Counted from the stretch's first letter, positions 25,212 through 33,808 are shown. The stretch: DNA of 64,000 nucleotides from Sinorhizobium sp. B11 (GCA_039725955.1 CP091033.1:1798001-1862000), one strand, 5' to 3'. The notes: generated by a model not told the origin, from the letters alone. Made by a program: numbers and translations.

Positions 25212-26933
25212 GTGAACGAATACGAAATGCTGCGCATCATCGACTTCATTGAAAAGACGCGCCGACCGTTCAGGGAGGTAATCGATGCCGCCAACGAAGA
25301 TGCGGTCTGGCTGATCGTCATGTTCCTGATCAAGTCGCATATCTTGAGCCAGCCTGTATCGATCTCCACTCTTGGCCAGGAGTCGGGTCTCCCCTATGCA
25401 ACATCGATGAGATTGATCAATCGTCTCATTGACGCCGGCCACATAGTCAAGATCTCCAAGGGCCCCTCTGGCCAGCGCTTCGCTTTGCAGCCAAGCGACC
25501 AGCTCATTCGCTCGTTCGAGTCTTACGCTCGCAAGACGAAATCGCTGCTTGCACAAACCTTGGGACTGCGAACCGGAGAAGAGGAAGACGAGTACTACTT
25601 CGGAGGGACACCGCTCGGCTCGCAGATCATCCCACCAATGCGCCTTGTCCAGCGTCGGGCCGAGTCCCAGATCGAGCTCCGTTTTCTCCTGAACAACGAC
25701 AACTACTTCTCCGCCATGCGGAACATGTGGGCCGACTTCCGCAGCAATCTTGCCTCACGAAAGAACTTCGACCTGTTACCGCTTCCCGAGCTTTATAAAC
25801 GCGCAAGGGAAAACGCGGCCAAGAAGCTCTCCGACTACGACGTAATTGCAATCAATATGCCGTGGCTCGGAGAGTTCGCCGAAAGCGGGATCGTTCGTCC
25901 GATTGACCAGTATATTCAAAAAACAGGCATTAACCCTCTCGACTTCCATCCAACCATTTGGTCATCGGCGACATGGGATGGCAGAGACTATGGCGTTCCC
26001 GGATACTGCACGGTAGAATTCCTGGCCGCCCGCAAGGACCTTCTCTCCGAAGCCGGCGTACCCTTCCCGAAAACCTTCGACGAAGTAATCAAGGCCGGCC
26101 GCAAATTCCACCAACCCGATGACGGCATGTACGGTGCGGTTTGGGATGGCGCTCGCGGCATGCCGATAGCATCAAGTTTCCTCTTCTTCATGGGCGCGTG
26201 CGGACAACCAGCAATATCGCTCCGCAGGACGCGATCCGGTTTTACGCTCGATGGTCTCGATCCGGATGAGCTCACATGCACTATCCTCTCAGACGCAGGA
26301 TTTGCCGCCCTGGACTATATGCGCCGACTCATGGAGATCTCACCGCCTAAGATCTTGGAGATGGCCTGGGACAAGACGCTCGACGTCTTCCTTCGCGGTA
26401 GAGCGAGTCTTGGCTATTTCTGGACGATGCGCGCCGCGCGGTTCGAGTACGATGTTCAATCGGTGGTGAAGCGCAGGGTCGAGTATCTCCCACAGCCGTC
26501 GGGACCCGGCGGCACACGCGCTTCGCCGATCGGCGGCTTTCTCTTCTGCATCCCCACAAACCTTCCTGAAGAACGTGTCGAAATGGCCGCTGATGCGATC
26601 GCGTGGATGGCCTCGAGGGAAGCTATGAAAGCACATGTGAAGAACGGCTTTCCCGTAGCACCGCGTTTCTCCGTGAGCGCGGATCCGGAAGCTGCAGCGA
26701 GCTCCCCGATCGTCAGGTTCGTTGATCAACTTGCGAAGAAGAGCCTGCTACACACGTGGCAGCGTCCAAAAATTCCGCAGTACACAACGATCGAGAAAGT
26801 CCTGGGTGAGGAAATTCACGACGCATTGCTAGGCAACAAGACACCTCGCGCGGCACTCGAGACGGCTGCTTGTCAAATAGAGGCAAGCCTAAGAGTGGGA
26901 AGTCATCACCGTCGAGAAGTTCGGAGCGTTTGA
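25212..26933 (+). CDS. Regulator: winged helix fused to ABC solute-binding domain
   Basis: The protein has 573 residues. Residues 30-97 form a MarR/IclR-like winged helix: VSISTLGQESGLPYATSMRL (recognition) then RLIDAGHIVKISKGPSGQRFAL (wing). An acidic linker (EEEDEY, about 123-128) follows. Residues 150-560 read as a complete SBP_bac_1/UgpB-type type II periplasmic-binding fold, with landmarks YDVIAINMPWLGEFAESG, WDGRDYGVPGYCTVEF, LLSEAGVPFPKTFDEVI and a C-terminal WMASREAMKAHVKNG. There is no signal peptide or membrane segment, so it should be cytoplasmic. I infer a one-component sugar-type sensor controlling this cluster, possibly through the TTATCC-N5-GGATRT repeats. The start is GTG with GGGAGG upstream. 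Confidence 0.88.
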   Translation: MNEYEMLRIIDFIEKTRRPFREVIDAANEDAVWLIVMFLIKSHILSQPVSISTLGQESGLPYATSMRLINRLIDAGHIVKISKGPSGQRFALQPSDQLIRSFESYARKTKSLLAQTLGLRTGEEEDEYYFGGTPLGSQIIPPMRLVQRRAESQIELRFLLNNDNYFSAMRNMWADFRSNLASRKNFDLLPLPELYKRARENAAKKLSDYDVIAINMPWLGEFAESGIVRPIDQYIQKTGINPLDFHPTIWSSATWDGRDYGVPGYCTVEFLAARKDLLSEAGVPFPKTFDEVIKAGRKFHQPDDGMYGAVWDGARGMPIASSFLFFMGACGQPAISLRRTRSGFTLDGLDPDELTCTILSDAGFAALDYMRRLMEISPPKILEMAWDKTLDVFLRGRASLGYFWTMRAARFEYDVQSVVKRRVEYLPQPSGPGGTRASPIGGFLFCIPTNLPEERVEMAADAIAWMASREAMKAHVKNGFPVAPRFSVSADPEAAASSPIVRFVDQLAKKSLLHTWQRPKIPQYTTIEKVLGEEIHDALLGNKTPRAALETAACQIEASLRVGSHHRREVRSV

Positions 26934-26963
26934 GCACCTCCGCCTGTCCCCGCTCAGAAGAAC

Positions 26964-26981
26964 AGCCGCCTCAAGGCGGCT
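26964..26981. terminator. Hairpin between convergent genes
   Basis: A perfect 7-bp stem AGCCGCC/GGCGGCT with a TCAA tetraloop sits in the 69 bases between the regulator stop and the convergent KPR-family gene. It may serve both directions. A clear T-tract is missing on both sides. Confidence 0.6.
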
Positions 26982-27002
26982 GCGATCGTCGGGGTCCAAA
27001 CA

Positions 27003-28055
27003 CTAGGCCGGAACGGCCTGGTCCGTTCTGATCAACAGACCGGAGTTATCCGGTTGGGCCAAGAGCACCCCCTTCTCGATATCCAAAGCGACCTGGACAA
27101 CGCGTTCGTTCACGGGCGCCTTCCTTCCGTGGCGCGCGAGTATGTCCACAACCAGACCATTTACCTCCTGCACCTCTGCCCGACGGCCCTTTCGCCAATC
27201 CTGGAGAGACGTGGTGAGCGTGTCGGCTTGGGAAAACGTCTTTAGGACTTCTTCGAAAATTTGGTCCACGTACCGTTCCGGATGGTTGGTTGTGACGGCA
27301 GACATGCCGATGATCGGGATGATCTGAGCTCCGTCGGCCAGCGCTGCCTGCATCGCTTCGTATCCCGCCTCCCGCATTACTTCCAGCATCCCCGGATGCC
27401 GCGCGGCGTCAGCCAGTGGAAGGTCGACGATCGCGGAGGGGATAAGCTCCGCTGCGTTCACGACCAGCTTCATCCACTTCGCCGAATGAATGTCGTCCAG
27501 CACTTCGACGCGCCCAGAGTTCCTTAGAAGCTCCGCAACATGTTCCACCCGATCCTGGTTTGCCGGATCCAAGGCGCCAAGAGCAAACCACGAGGTGTCA
27601 TGATCGTTCTGGCGATTTGTAATGCCGGGGACGAACATGTTGGACGCTATCTCGATGACGGCACCAACGGCCCGATGTCGACCTACGACATCGGCGATGT
27701 CCTCGTGCGTCATGCCATTCTGGAGACCGATGACCAGACCATCGGGAGCGAGGCACGGCTTGATCAACTGACATGCCCATTTCGTGTCATAAGCTTTGAC
27801 GACCAGGAAAACCAAATCGAACGGCTCCTTGATCTCTGCTACCTGGCACAGGTGCAACGCCGGGACTCGAACATTTATCGTACGAGACGGCAGATTGACC
27901 GTGATGCCGTCGCGACGAATTGCTTCGACGTGTTCCGGCCACTGCTCAATGAACGTGACGTCAAGTCCCGCAAGAGCGAAATCTGCACCAATGGAGGCCC
28001 CTTGCGCGCCCGTTCCCAAGAACGCGATCCTTGGTCTCTTATCAGCTCCGGTCAT
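27003..28055 (-). CDS. Ketopantoate reductase family (ApbA/PanE-like) oxidoreductase
   Basis: The protein has 350 residues. The N-terminal Rossmann motif is FLGTGAQGASIGADFALAG; FLVVKAYDTKWA and IGLQNGMTHEDIA match the KPR family. The C-terminal helical domain carries the Lys/Asn region SAKWMKLVVNAAEL and the conserved EVQEVNGLVVDILARHG. Family members reduce 2-keto acids or related ketones; this one is probably a catabolic paralogue and not PanE for pantothenate. GGGAGAACATAGG precedes the ATG at 28055; a longer start at 28088 is less likely. It has its own upstream operator-like repeat at 28147-28168. Confidence 0.88.
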   Translation of the reverse strand: MTGADKRPRIAFLGTGAQGASIGADFALAGLDVTFIEQWPEHVEAIRRDGITVNLPSRTINVRVPALHLCQVAEIKEPFDLVFLVVKAYDTKWACQLIKPCLAPDGLVIGLQNGMTHEDIADVVGRHRAVGAVIEIASNMFVPGITNRQNDHDTSWFALGALDPANQDRVEHVAELLRNSGRVEVLDDIHSAKWMKLVVNAAELIPSAIVDLPLADAARHPGMLEVMREAGYEAMQAALADGAQIIPIIGMSAVTTNHPERYVDQIFEEVLKTFSQADTLTTSLQDWRKGRRAEVQEVNGLVVDILARHGRKAPVNERVVQVALDIEKGVLLAQPDNSGLLIRTDQAVPA

Positions 28056-28146
28056 CCTATGTTCTCCCAACATTTTCGCGCCGCTCAACAGCTTCGCGCG
28101 ATCAGATAGGACGATCGTAATGCCGATCGTAGAAACTTAAACGACG

Positions 28147-28168
28147 GTTTTATCCAATCTGGATGTAG
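28147..28168. promoter_or_regulatory. Inverted repeat TTATCC-N5-GGATRT, site 3
   Basis: Core TTATCC (28150-28155), spacer AATCT, GGATGT (28161-28166). It lies about 100 bases upstream of the KPR-family gene start at 28055. The flanks are less symmetric than at the other two sites. Confidence 0.55.
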
Positions 28169-28626
28169 CTGACCTTGGGCTGTCTACAGGAACAGCGGAG
28201 CGTTCTAGATCGGGATTCCAAATCCCCTCATACAACGACAGTCTATCACTGCGAAACGAGACACAATTTGAAAGGCTGTCCGGACTGACCCTCTTGACGA
28301 GATTCGGACCGCAGTGTCGTGAAATGAATCAAGATCTGTTCGAACACCGAGATATTCGTTCAGGTGCGTGCCAGATCGCCTCGATTTGCGTTCACTATCG
28401 CGGTGGGTCAATCCCGACGGATTGATCGTAGGTCATCTGGTGATCGACGGTCGGCTGGAGTTCCCCCCTTCCCATATCAAATAGCCGCGGAGCCGTATGC
28501 GCTCGTTACGTCGAGCCTAGGCAGGCGGTTGGAACGGGTTCGTTGTCGGCTTTCCGCGACGTATTCCCTTGCGTGCCCGTGTGTCGTGGCCATTGCGATG
28601 CACTACCTTCCGCTTTCTCTCGAGGA
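28169..28626. other. Gene-free stretch
   Basis: This stretch has no supported gene on either strand. A short palindrome with arms GGGATT and AATCCC lies near 28205-28220. Frames here are short and lack ribosome sites. It may contain decayed sequence that I cannot identify. Confidence 0.4.
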
Positions 28627-28635
28627 GATGACCAT

Positions 28636-28871
28636 ATGCCCGCGACTACCAGCCCGATTTCAGAAAAAGCCGATTCCGATCGGTGCCCCCAAGTTGTTGA
28701 ACGAGGACACGCAAGACGACGAGCTTCCCGAAACCAGAGTGGACGACCGGCGGACCCCGCCCGTTAATGAGCAACAGCCGGAAACCGGCGACAGCGTCGC
28801 GGACGCCGATCCGAACCGGCAGGGCCGACGCGGAGGATCACATCCCGGCACCGCAACCTTGCGACACGTGA
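28636..28871 (+). pseudogene. Possible broken gene for a small acidic protein
   Basis: A good ribosome site (GAGGAG, seven bases before ATG at 28636) starts a frame reading MPATTSPISEKADS. Protein-like sequence then continues in a second frame (IGAPKLLNEDTQDDELPETR, then TPPVNEQQPETGD). It ends in a third frame with EDHIPAPQPCDT and TGA at 28869-28871. Stitching the three gives one acidic, proline-rich protein of about 78 residues. This suggests two small frame changes. The middle frame alone is open from 28627, so an intact gene in that frame is the alternative. Confidence 0.35.
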
Positions 28872-28928
28872 CAGCAAGGCCGGCAGCACGTCGATCACGG
28901 CGGGATCGACCTCCCCGTTAAACGCGGC

Positions 28929-29588
28929 TCATTTCGAGATTGGTAGTCGCTCGCCCGCTCTCACCGCGCCCTTCAGCCGATTGCCCGACGGTGCTAGTGG
29001 ACAGACATAACGGGGCGAGTAGGCGCAAGAGGGAAAATAGGAAAAGTTGAAATCGAGTACCAGCACGCCGCCTGCTCGGACAACTCCGAGGTCTGCTCCT
29101 TTGATGGTGTCGAGGAGATATCGGCCACCACCATACGTCTCTGTCCCCGAGGTCCCGTCTACAAACGGCAGGAAGACGCCACCACCGTATCCTTCAATCC
29201 AGTAAAGGGTCAATTCGCCGCCTAATCTGTCTTCCAGCCCTGCGGTGCGGGCGAACGCATGCATTGACAGATCACCGTCCACGCCTGTTGCGATGGTTAT
29301 CCGTTCCGATGTTTCCGGTACAAGCTGAACCGTCAGGCGCAACAAAGGATCATAAGGAAATAGGGTCGGCCCTCCGAACCCCTTGCGATCCGCCTGTTCG
29401 ATAGGTGACTGAGGATGGTCGCGAAACAGGGTCGAACGGGTGTCGCACCAAAGCCTCCAGGCAGCAACTGCGTCCGCACTGGAACGTATCTCGTAATAGA
29501 GATTTGAGATCCTTTCCCGCCATTCCCACAGTTGTAGATCCTCGTTCACACCATACCCTTCCATGTCAGAAATTAAGCCGGCTTTCAT
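28929..29588 (-). CDS. DUF1684 family protein
   Basis: The protein has about 219 residues. The family pattern is visible: an N-terminal WEWRERISNLYYEIR helix, the core FGGPTLFPYDPLLRLTVQL, and a C-terminal portion with the conserved VLDFNFSYFPSCAYSPRYVCPLAP. The last block is diagnostic of DUF1684, where Asn, Tyr, Pro and Cys residues are nearly invariant. The function is unknown. Several starts are possible (29591, 29588, 29564); none has a strong Shine-Dalgarno. It stands alone, ending 58 bases after the broken small gene on the other strand. Confidence 0.85.
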   Translation of the reverse strand: MKAGLISDMEGYGVNEDLQLWEWRERISNLYYEIRSSADAVAAWRLWCDTRSTLFRDHPQSPIEQADRKGFGGPTLFPYDPLLRLTVQLVPETSERITIATGVDGDLSMHAFARTAGLEDRLGGELTLYWIEGYGGGVFLPFVDGTSGTETYGGGRYLLDTIKGADLGVVRAGGVLVLDFNFSYFPSCAYSPRYVCPLAPSGNRLKGAVRAGERLPISK

Positions 29589-29894
29589 CATCGTGATGCT
29601 CGCGCATTCATTGCGACGCACCACTGCGTGACAATATGCAGTCCACGTTTGGGTGCATGTCAACAATAACCAGAAGCATATCGGAGCTTTCAGCATAGCG
29701 GCCGCGCCAACAGCGCGGGAAAGCGGGAATTCGCGTCACAGGCGGCGTGAAGAAGGGCAGCCGCAGGAGCGCCAGCGTCGGCGATCCGAAGAAGAAGCGG
29801 GACCGACTGCCACGACCGCGTGTTCCGGAAAATCGATTTCCGAGCCGACACCCCAGGCACAGCCTAGCGGGTTCGGAGGCTGCAACCAAAAATG

Positions 29895-30794
29895 TCAGCG
29901 TGCCAAGCCATCCCTCGGAAACCCGGCAGCCAGGCTGTCGATGAACTTGCGCACCGCCGGCGGAAGACCCCGGCGTGTCGTGAACACGAGGTGGACGAGC
30001 CCTTTCATGCCACGCCAGGTCGGCAGCACATGAACGAGCTTTCCCTCATCGATGGCCTGGCGGCAGGTATGGTCGGGCAGGAGTGCGACCCCAAGCCCGG
30101 CAATCGCTGCGGCCCTGACGGCAGTGAAGTCCGCGCAGCCCATGCGCGGTTCGTGGCGTAGCGTATGGGTATGCCCGTCATCGGTTTCGAGAAACCAGTT
30201 GACCTCTCCCTGGTCATCAGTCGTTGAGAGCGTCGATTGATCGGCGAGCCCGGCGATGTCGCCAATGCGGCTTGCTATCTGTGGGCTTGCGACAAGGATG
30301 CGAACCGAATTTCCCAGCGAGCGCATCGTCAGTGATGCGTCGCCATCGAGCGACGTTCGCACACGCAGCGCAACATCTATGCGTTCTTCGATCAGATCCA
30401 CGGGACGGTCGATCGCGACAAGCTGAAGGCGTACCGTCGGATGTTGCGCCAGAAACTGCGTGACCAGACCAGAGATCGGTTCGACGAGGCCGGTCGGACA
30501 ACTCATCCGGATCAGGCCATGCGGCTCCGACTGTGCTTCCGCAACCAGGGCTTCGGCGCGCTCTGCCTCAGCCAGCATCGCCTTGCAGCGCTCGTAAAAG
30601 GACTGCCCGACATCGGTTACGCGAAAGCGCCGGCTCGAGCGCTCGATCAATCGGACACCAAGGCGTGCCTCAAGGCCCGCGACCCGCCGGCTGAGCTTCG
30701 ATTTCGGCTCGCTCAGCGCCCGGCCCGCCGCGGCGAAACCGCCATGCGCCACGACTTCGGCAAAATAAACCAGATCGTTCAGGTCGGTCCGCAT
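29895..30794 (-). CDS. LysR-family transcriptional regulator
   Basis: The protein has 299 residues. The N-terminal winged helix has [43 protein letters not shown] and the linker helix. The effector domain begins near residue 90 ([15 protein letters not shown]). It belongs to the AaeR/DsdC-like group in which such regulators often control a divergent oxidoreductase. GGAGAACG lies before two adjacent ATGs; I choose 30794 for its seven-base spacing. It is divergent from the SDR at 30906 with a long inverted repeat between them, so it very likely controls that gene and itself. Confidence 0.92.
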   Translation of the reverse strand: MRTDLNDLVYFAEVVAHGGFAAAGRALSEPKSKLSRRVAGLEARLGVRLIERSSRRFRVTDVGQSFYERCKAMLAEAERAEALVAEAQSEPHGLIRMSCPTGLVEPISGLVTQFLAQHPTVRLQLVAIDRPVDLIEERIDVALRVRTSLDGDASLTMRSLGNSVRILVASPQIASRIGDIAGLADQSTLSTTDDQGEVNWFLETDDGHTHTLRHEPRMGCADFTAVRAAAIAGLGVALLPDHTCRQAIDEGKLVHVLPTWRGMKGLVHLVFTTRRGLPPAVRKFIDSLAAGFPRDGLAR

Positions 30795-30808
30795 CATCGT
30801 TCTCCATT

Positions 30809-30855
30809 CAGAACGCTGGGTAGCAGATTTGCTGGCTACTGGCACCAGCGTTCTG
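30809..30855. promoter_or_regulatory. Long nested inverted repeat, likely LysR operator
   Basis: Perfect 11-base arms CAGAACGCTGG (30809-30819) and CCAGCGTTCTG (30845-30855) flank a second pair GTAGC/GCTAC (30820-30824 and 30835-30839). It fills most of the 111 bases between divergent lysR and SDR starts, as expected for LysR recognition and activation sites. Confidence 0.65.
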
Positions 30856-30905
30856 CTGGCATGTTCTTTCTCAACGGCAACCGGCCGCAAACAAGGAGCA
30901 TGGAA

Positions 30906-31658
30906 ATGACCAAGAAGTTCGAGAACAAAGTCGCAATCGTCACCGGCGGCACAAGCGGCATCGGGCTGGCGACAGCAAAGGCCTTCTCTCAGGAAGGTGC
31001 ATCGGTCTTCATCACGGGCCGCCGGAAGGAAGCGCTTGACGCTGCCGTCAAAGACATCGGCGGCAGGGTGACCGGCTTGCAGGCCGACATGAGCAAGCTC
31101 GTCGATATCGACCGTCTTTATGACGCAGTCCAGCAGAAACACGCTCAGATCGATATCCTCTTCGCCAATGCCGGCGGTGGCGAGATGGCGCTGCTCGGGG
31201 CGATCACTGAAGAACACTACGAGAAAACATTTGCGACGAACGTGAAGGGTACGCTTTTCACCGTCCAGAAGGCGCTGCCGCTGCTACGCGATGGTGCGTC
31301 GATCATTCTCACTTCCTCGACAACGAGCATTTCCGGCACGCCTGCCTTCAGCGTCTATTCGGCAACGAAGGCGGCCATCCGCAACTTTGCGCGCAACTGG
31401 ATCCTCGACCTCAAGGACCGTCATATCCGCGTCAACGCGGTCAGCCCTGGCGTTACTGATACGGCAGGCCTCAATGAGCTGTTCCGCAATGGCGACCAAG
31501 CGGAGAACACGAAGAACCACCTTGCGAGCCTCATCCCTGCCGGTCGCATCGGCAAGCCGGAAGAGATCGCCAAGGCTGTCCTCTTCCTCGCATCCGACGA
31601 TGCCTCCTTCGTCAACGGCGTCGAACTGTTCGTCGATGGCGGCCAGGCTCAGATCTGA
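30906..31658 (+). CDS. SDR-family oxidoreductase
   Basis: The protein has 250 residues. It has the cofactor motif [22 protein letters not shown], catalytic Ser in [16 protein letters not shown] and a C-terminal [16 protein letters not shown]. Arg residues after the second strand (TGRRKEAL) predict NADP preference. AAGGAG is seven bases before the ATG at 30906; an in-frame ATG at 30900 is too close to it. It is divergent from lysR and followed after 25 bases by the SnoaL-like gene, forming a two-gene unit of the kind often induced by electrophiles or quinones. Confidence 0.92.
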   Translation: MTKKFENKVAIVTGGTSGIGLATAKAFSQEGASVFITGRRKEALDAAVKDIGGRVTGLQADMSKLVDIDRLYDAVQQKHAQIDILFANAGGGEMALLGAITEEHYEKTFATNVKGTLFTVQKALPLLRDGASIILTSSTTSISGTPAFSVYSATKAAIRNFARNWILDLKDRHIRVNAVSPGVTDTAGLNELFRNGDQAENTKNHLASLIPAGRIGKPEEIAKAVLFLASDDASFVNGVELFVDGGQAQI

Positions 31659-31683
31659 CACGGTGACATGAAGGAGAGCCGTC

Positions 31684-32073
31684 ATGGCAGATATCGCAAC
31701 GTTGCTTGAACGCAATCTGCAGGGCATCTTCGGGGAGGGCGACGAGGCCCTCCGCCGGACGGTGGCCGAGGAGATTTTTCATGAAGATGCCGTATTCGTC
31801 GAGCCGCACGGAACCTACCGCGGCCGCGACGAGATCGTCCGCATTGCCGGCGTCATCCGCGCCATGCATCCGGAGTTCAAATATACGCCGATCGCTCCGG
31901 CCGAAGTGCTTCACGAGGAGGCAGGACGGATGAGGTGGGTGTCCGGCAGCCCAGGCAAGGCGCCGTCCTACGCGGGAACGGATTTCATCGTGGCAAGGGA
32001 TGGAAGAATTGCTGCCATCTATCTGTTCTTCGACGGTCAACCTGATCCCACCAGTCCGCCGATACCGGCATGA
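31684..32073 (+). CDS. SnoaL/NTF2-like protein
   Basis: The protein has 129 residues and the cone-shaped NTF2 fold: helical start (IATLLERNLQGIFG), FHEDAVFVEPHGTYRGRDEIV, then strands with AGTDFIVARDGRIAAIYLFFDG. The pattern matches SnoaL-like polyketide-cyclase relatives of unknown function. GGAGAG lies a few bases upstream. It is the second gene after the LysR-controlled SDR and probably co-regulated with it. It may bind or isomerise the product of the SDR. Confidence 0.87.
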   Translation: MADIATLLERNLQGIFGEGDEALRRTVAEEIFHEDAVFVEPHGTYRGRDEIVRIAGVIRAMHPEFKYTPIAPAEVLHEEAGRMRWVSGSPGKAPSYAGTDFIVARDGRIAAIYLFFDGQPDPTSPPIPA

Positions 32074-32107
32074 TCCTGAAGAGAGGCACGAGGCGCAACG
32101 CCCTGCC

Positions 32108-32353
32108 CTATTCGCGACCTGCCCAGGAAAGCAGGTCGCGCCACCGCTTCACATATCCCACGACGATGAGGTGATGCATGCCGGACATGACAAGTCGCTC
32201 CGACAGTATTTCAGGATCGAAAGTGGCTATGGGCGTATCTTTGGCATAATGGCGAAGCGTATAGGTAAACATCTCTTCCCAGCTGCGGCGTACACCCACG
32301 GTCTCGTCAGCCAGACATGGCCGGTATCGATCGATCAGCGCTCCCAGCGTCAC
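32108..32353 (-). CDS. Small hypothetical protein
   Basis: The frame has 81 codons starting with GTG; GGAAGGAGGCCAC directly precedes it. The product contains TLGALIDRYRPCLADETVG, MFTYTLRHYAKDTPIATFD and LIVVGYVKRWRDLLSWAG. The length and helical pattern recall the core-binding (SAM-like) domain of tyrosine recombinases, but there is no catalytic domain. It could be a small standalone protein or a fragment. It is convergent with the SnoaL-like gene. Confidence 0.55.
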   Translation of the reverse strand: MTLGALIDRYRPCLADETVGVRRSWEEMFTYTLRHYAKDTPIATFDPEILSERLVMSGMHHLIVVGYVKRWRDLLSWAGRE

Positions 32354-32535
32354 GTGGCCTCCTTCCTTCCATCCACGGCATCAAAGCACCTGGCCGATGG
32401 CAAACCTTTCGCACAGCGCTGTTTCGCCGGCAATTTTACTCCTCTCTCCTTTTCCCAGCCTGAACAGATCACTCGGCGGAAGATTGCGTGACGGGCTCGG
32501 CGCCTTTCACGGAAGGCCGGAACGCTCATCCTCAG

Positions 32536-32562
32536 TTATACCTTCCCCCAAAAAAGGTATAA
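32536..32562. promoter_or_regulatory. Perfect inverted repeat upstream of nucleotidyltransferase gene
   Basis: Arms TTATACCTT (32536-32544) and AAGGTATAA (32554-32562) with a nine-base C/A-rich spacer. It lies 17 bases before the GTG at 32579. It is either an operator or, on the minus strand, a terminator-like hairpin. Confidence 0.5.
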
Positions 32563-32608
32563 TAAGGCTAGCGCATAGGTGAAACCGATCGATCTCATGT
32601 AGCAGACG

Positions 32609-33679
32609 ATGCTCGCCGAACTCGGCCAGCGCTCGCTTGATGCCGCATGGACGGCCGACTTTCCCCCCGAAGGGCGGTTCACGCCCGTCACCGTCAAAGG
32701 TCGCAAATACTGGTATTTCGATATCGCGGACAGCAAGGGCGGTCGGACACGCCGCTATGTCGGTTCTGCCGACGACCCCGACATTGCAGAGCGTGTTGCA
32801 GCCCATAAGAGCGACAAGGACGATCTCAGAGCCCGCCGGCGCATCGTGTCGTCGCTGATACGCGAAGGCGGAATGATCGCAGCAGACGCTATGACCGGAG
32901 ACGTTGTCGAAGCCCTGGCCGCAGGCGGCCTCTTCCGGTTGCGCGGCGTGTTGATCGGCGCGGTGGCGTTCCAGACTTACAGCCGCCTGCTTGGCATTCG
33001 CCTGCCTATGGCCGCCAACCTGACGGGCGATGCAGATATCGCCCAGGATCATGCCGTCTCTTGCGAGGTCGGCGACAGCCTTCCACCAATCCTTGATCTT
33101 CTGCAGGGCATTGACCCCTCATTCAGGGCGGTCCCACACCGTTCAGGCGCCGCCGGCACGTCTGCATTTCAGACCAGGAGCGGCTACAGGGTAGAATTCC
33201 TGACACCGAACCGCGGAACTGACGACTATCTTGATCAGCCCGCAGAGATGCCGACGCTCGGAGGCGCCAGCGCCGCTCCGCTTCGCTTCCTCGATTTCCT
33301 GATCCGTGATCCTGTCCGGACGATGCTCCTGCACAAGAGCGGTGTCCCGGTGACCGTCCCCGACCCATCGCGCTTTGCTGTCCACAAGCTGATTGTTGCA
33401 AGCCGCAGGCACGCCGACGGCCAATCGGCAGTCAAACGGGCTAAGGATATCCGCCAAGCGGCACTCCTGTTCGAAGCCCTCCTGCAAACAAGGCGAGCCT
33501 CTGACCTTGCTCTTGTTTACAACGAGGCCTGGGAACGTGGCTCGTCATGGCAAAGCGCCATTCGAGCAGGCGCTGCCATGCTGGATGCGCGCGGTAGAGG
33601 CAATTTCGCGACCTTTCTCCCGACGGGTTCGAAGGAGATTGCAGAGAACGTCGTCCTGCCCTTCGAAGCGAGCCCTTGA
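32609..33679 (+). CDS. GSU2403-type nucleotidyltransferase-fold protein
   Basis: The protein has 356 residues. The family pattern is seen in RSLDAAWTADFPPEGRFTPVTVKGRKYWYF, RTRRYVGSADDPDI, a central nucleotidyltransferase region (FQTYSRLLGIRLP, TGDADIAQDHAVS) and the helical end (RFAVHKLIVASRR, KRAKDIRQAALLFEALL). The DADIA motif stands where the metal-binding Asp pair is expected. These proteins are often mobile or defence-associated, but their role is unsettled. In-frame codons upstream read from GTG 32579 as VKPIDLM, then TAG, then QT, before ATG 32609. The family normally begins further upstream, so a nonsense mutation may have shortened the gene. Confidence 0.8.
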   Translation: MLAELGQRSLDAAWTADFPPEGRFTPVTVKGRKYWYFDIADSKGGRTRRYVGSADDPDIAERVAAHKSDKDDLRARRRIVSSLIREGGMIAADAMTGDVVEALAAGGLFRLRGVLIGAVAFQTYSRLLGIRLPMAANLTGDADIAQDHAVSCEVGDSLPPILDLLQGIDPSFRAVPHRSGAAGTSAFQTRSGYRVEFLTPNRGTDDYLDQPAEMPTLGGASAAPLRFLDFLIRDPVRTMLLHKSGVPVTVPDPSRFAVHKLIVASRRHADGQSAVKRAKDIRQAALLFEALLQTRRASDLALVYNEAWERGSSWQSAIRAGAAMLDARGRGNFATFLPTGSKEIAENVVLPFEASP

Positions 33680-33808
33680 GACAAGATCCCTTTGTCGAAG
33701 AAAGGCGGGGCCGGTCGGCGTCGAACGATTGCTTCGATCCCTGGTTGCCGTGGCAAATGTCGGTCGCTAGATTGCACGCGCGATCAACTGCAAACATACG
33801 AGGGTTTC

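Noticed and set aside
29653..30033. Plus frames between DUF1684 and lysR genes
   Set aside because: They are Arg/Ser-rich, partly opposite lysR, and lack ribosome sites and domains.
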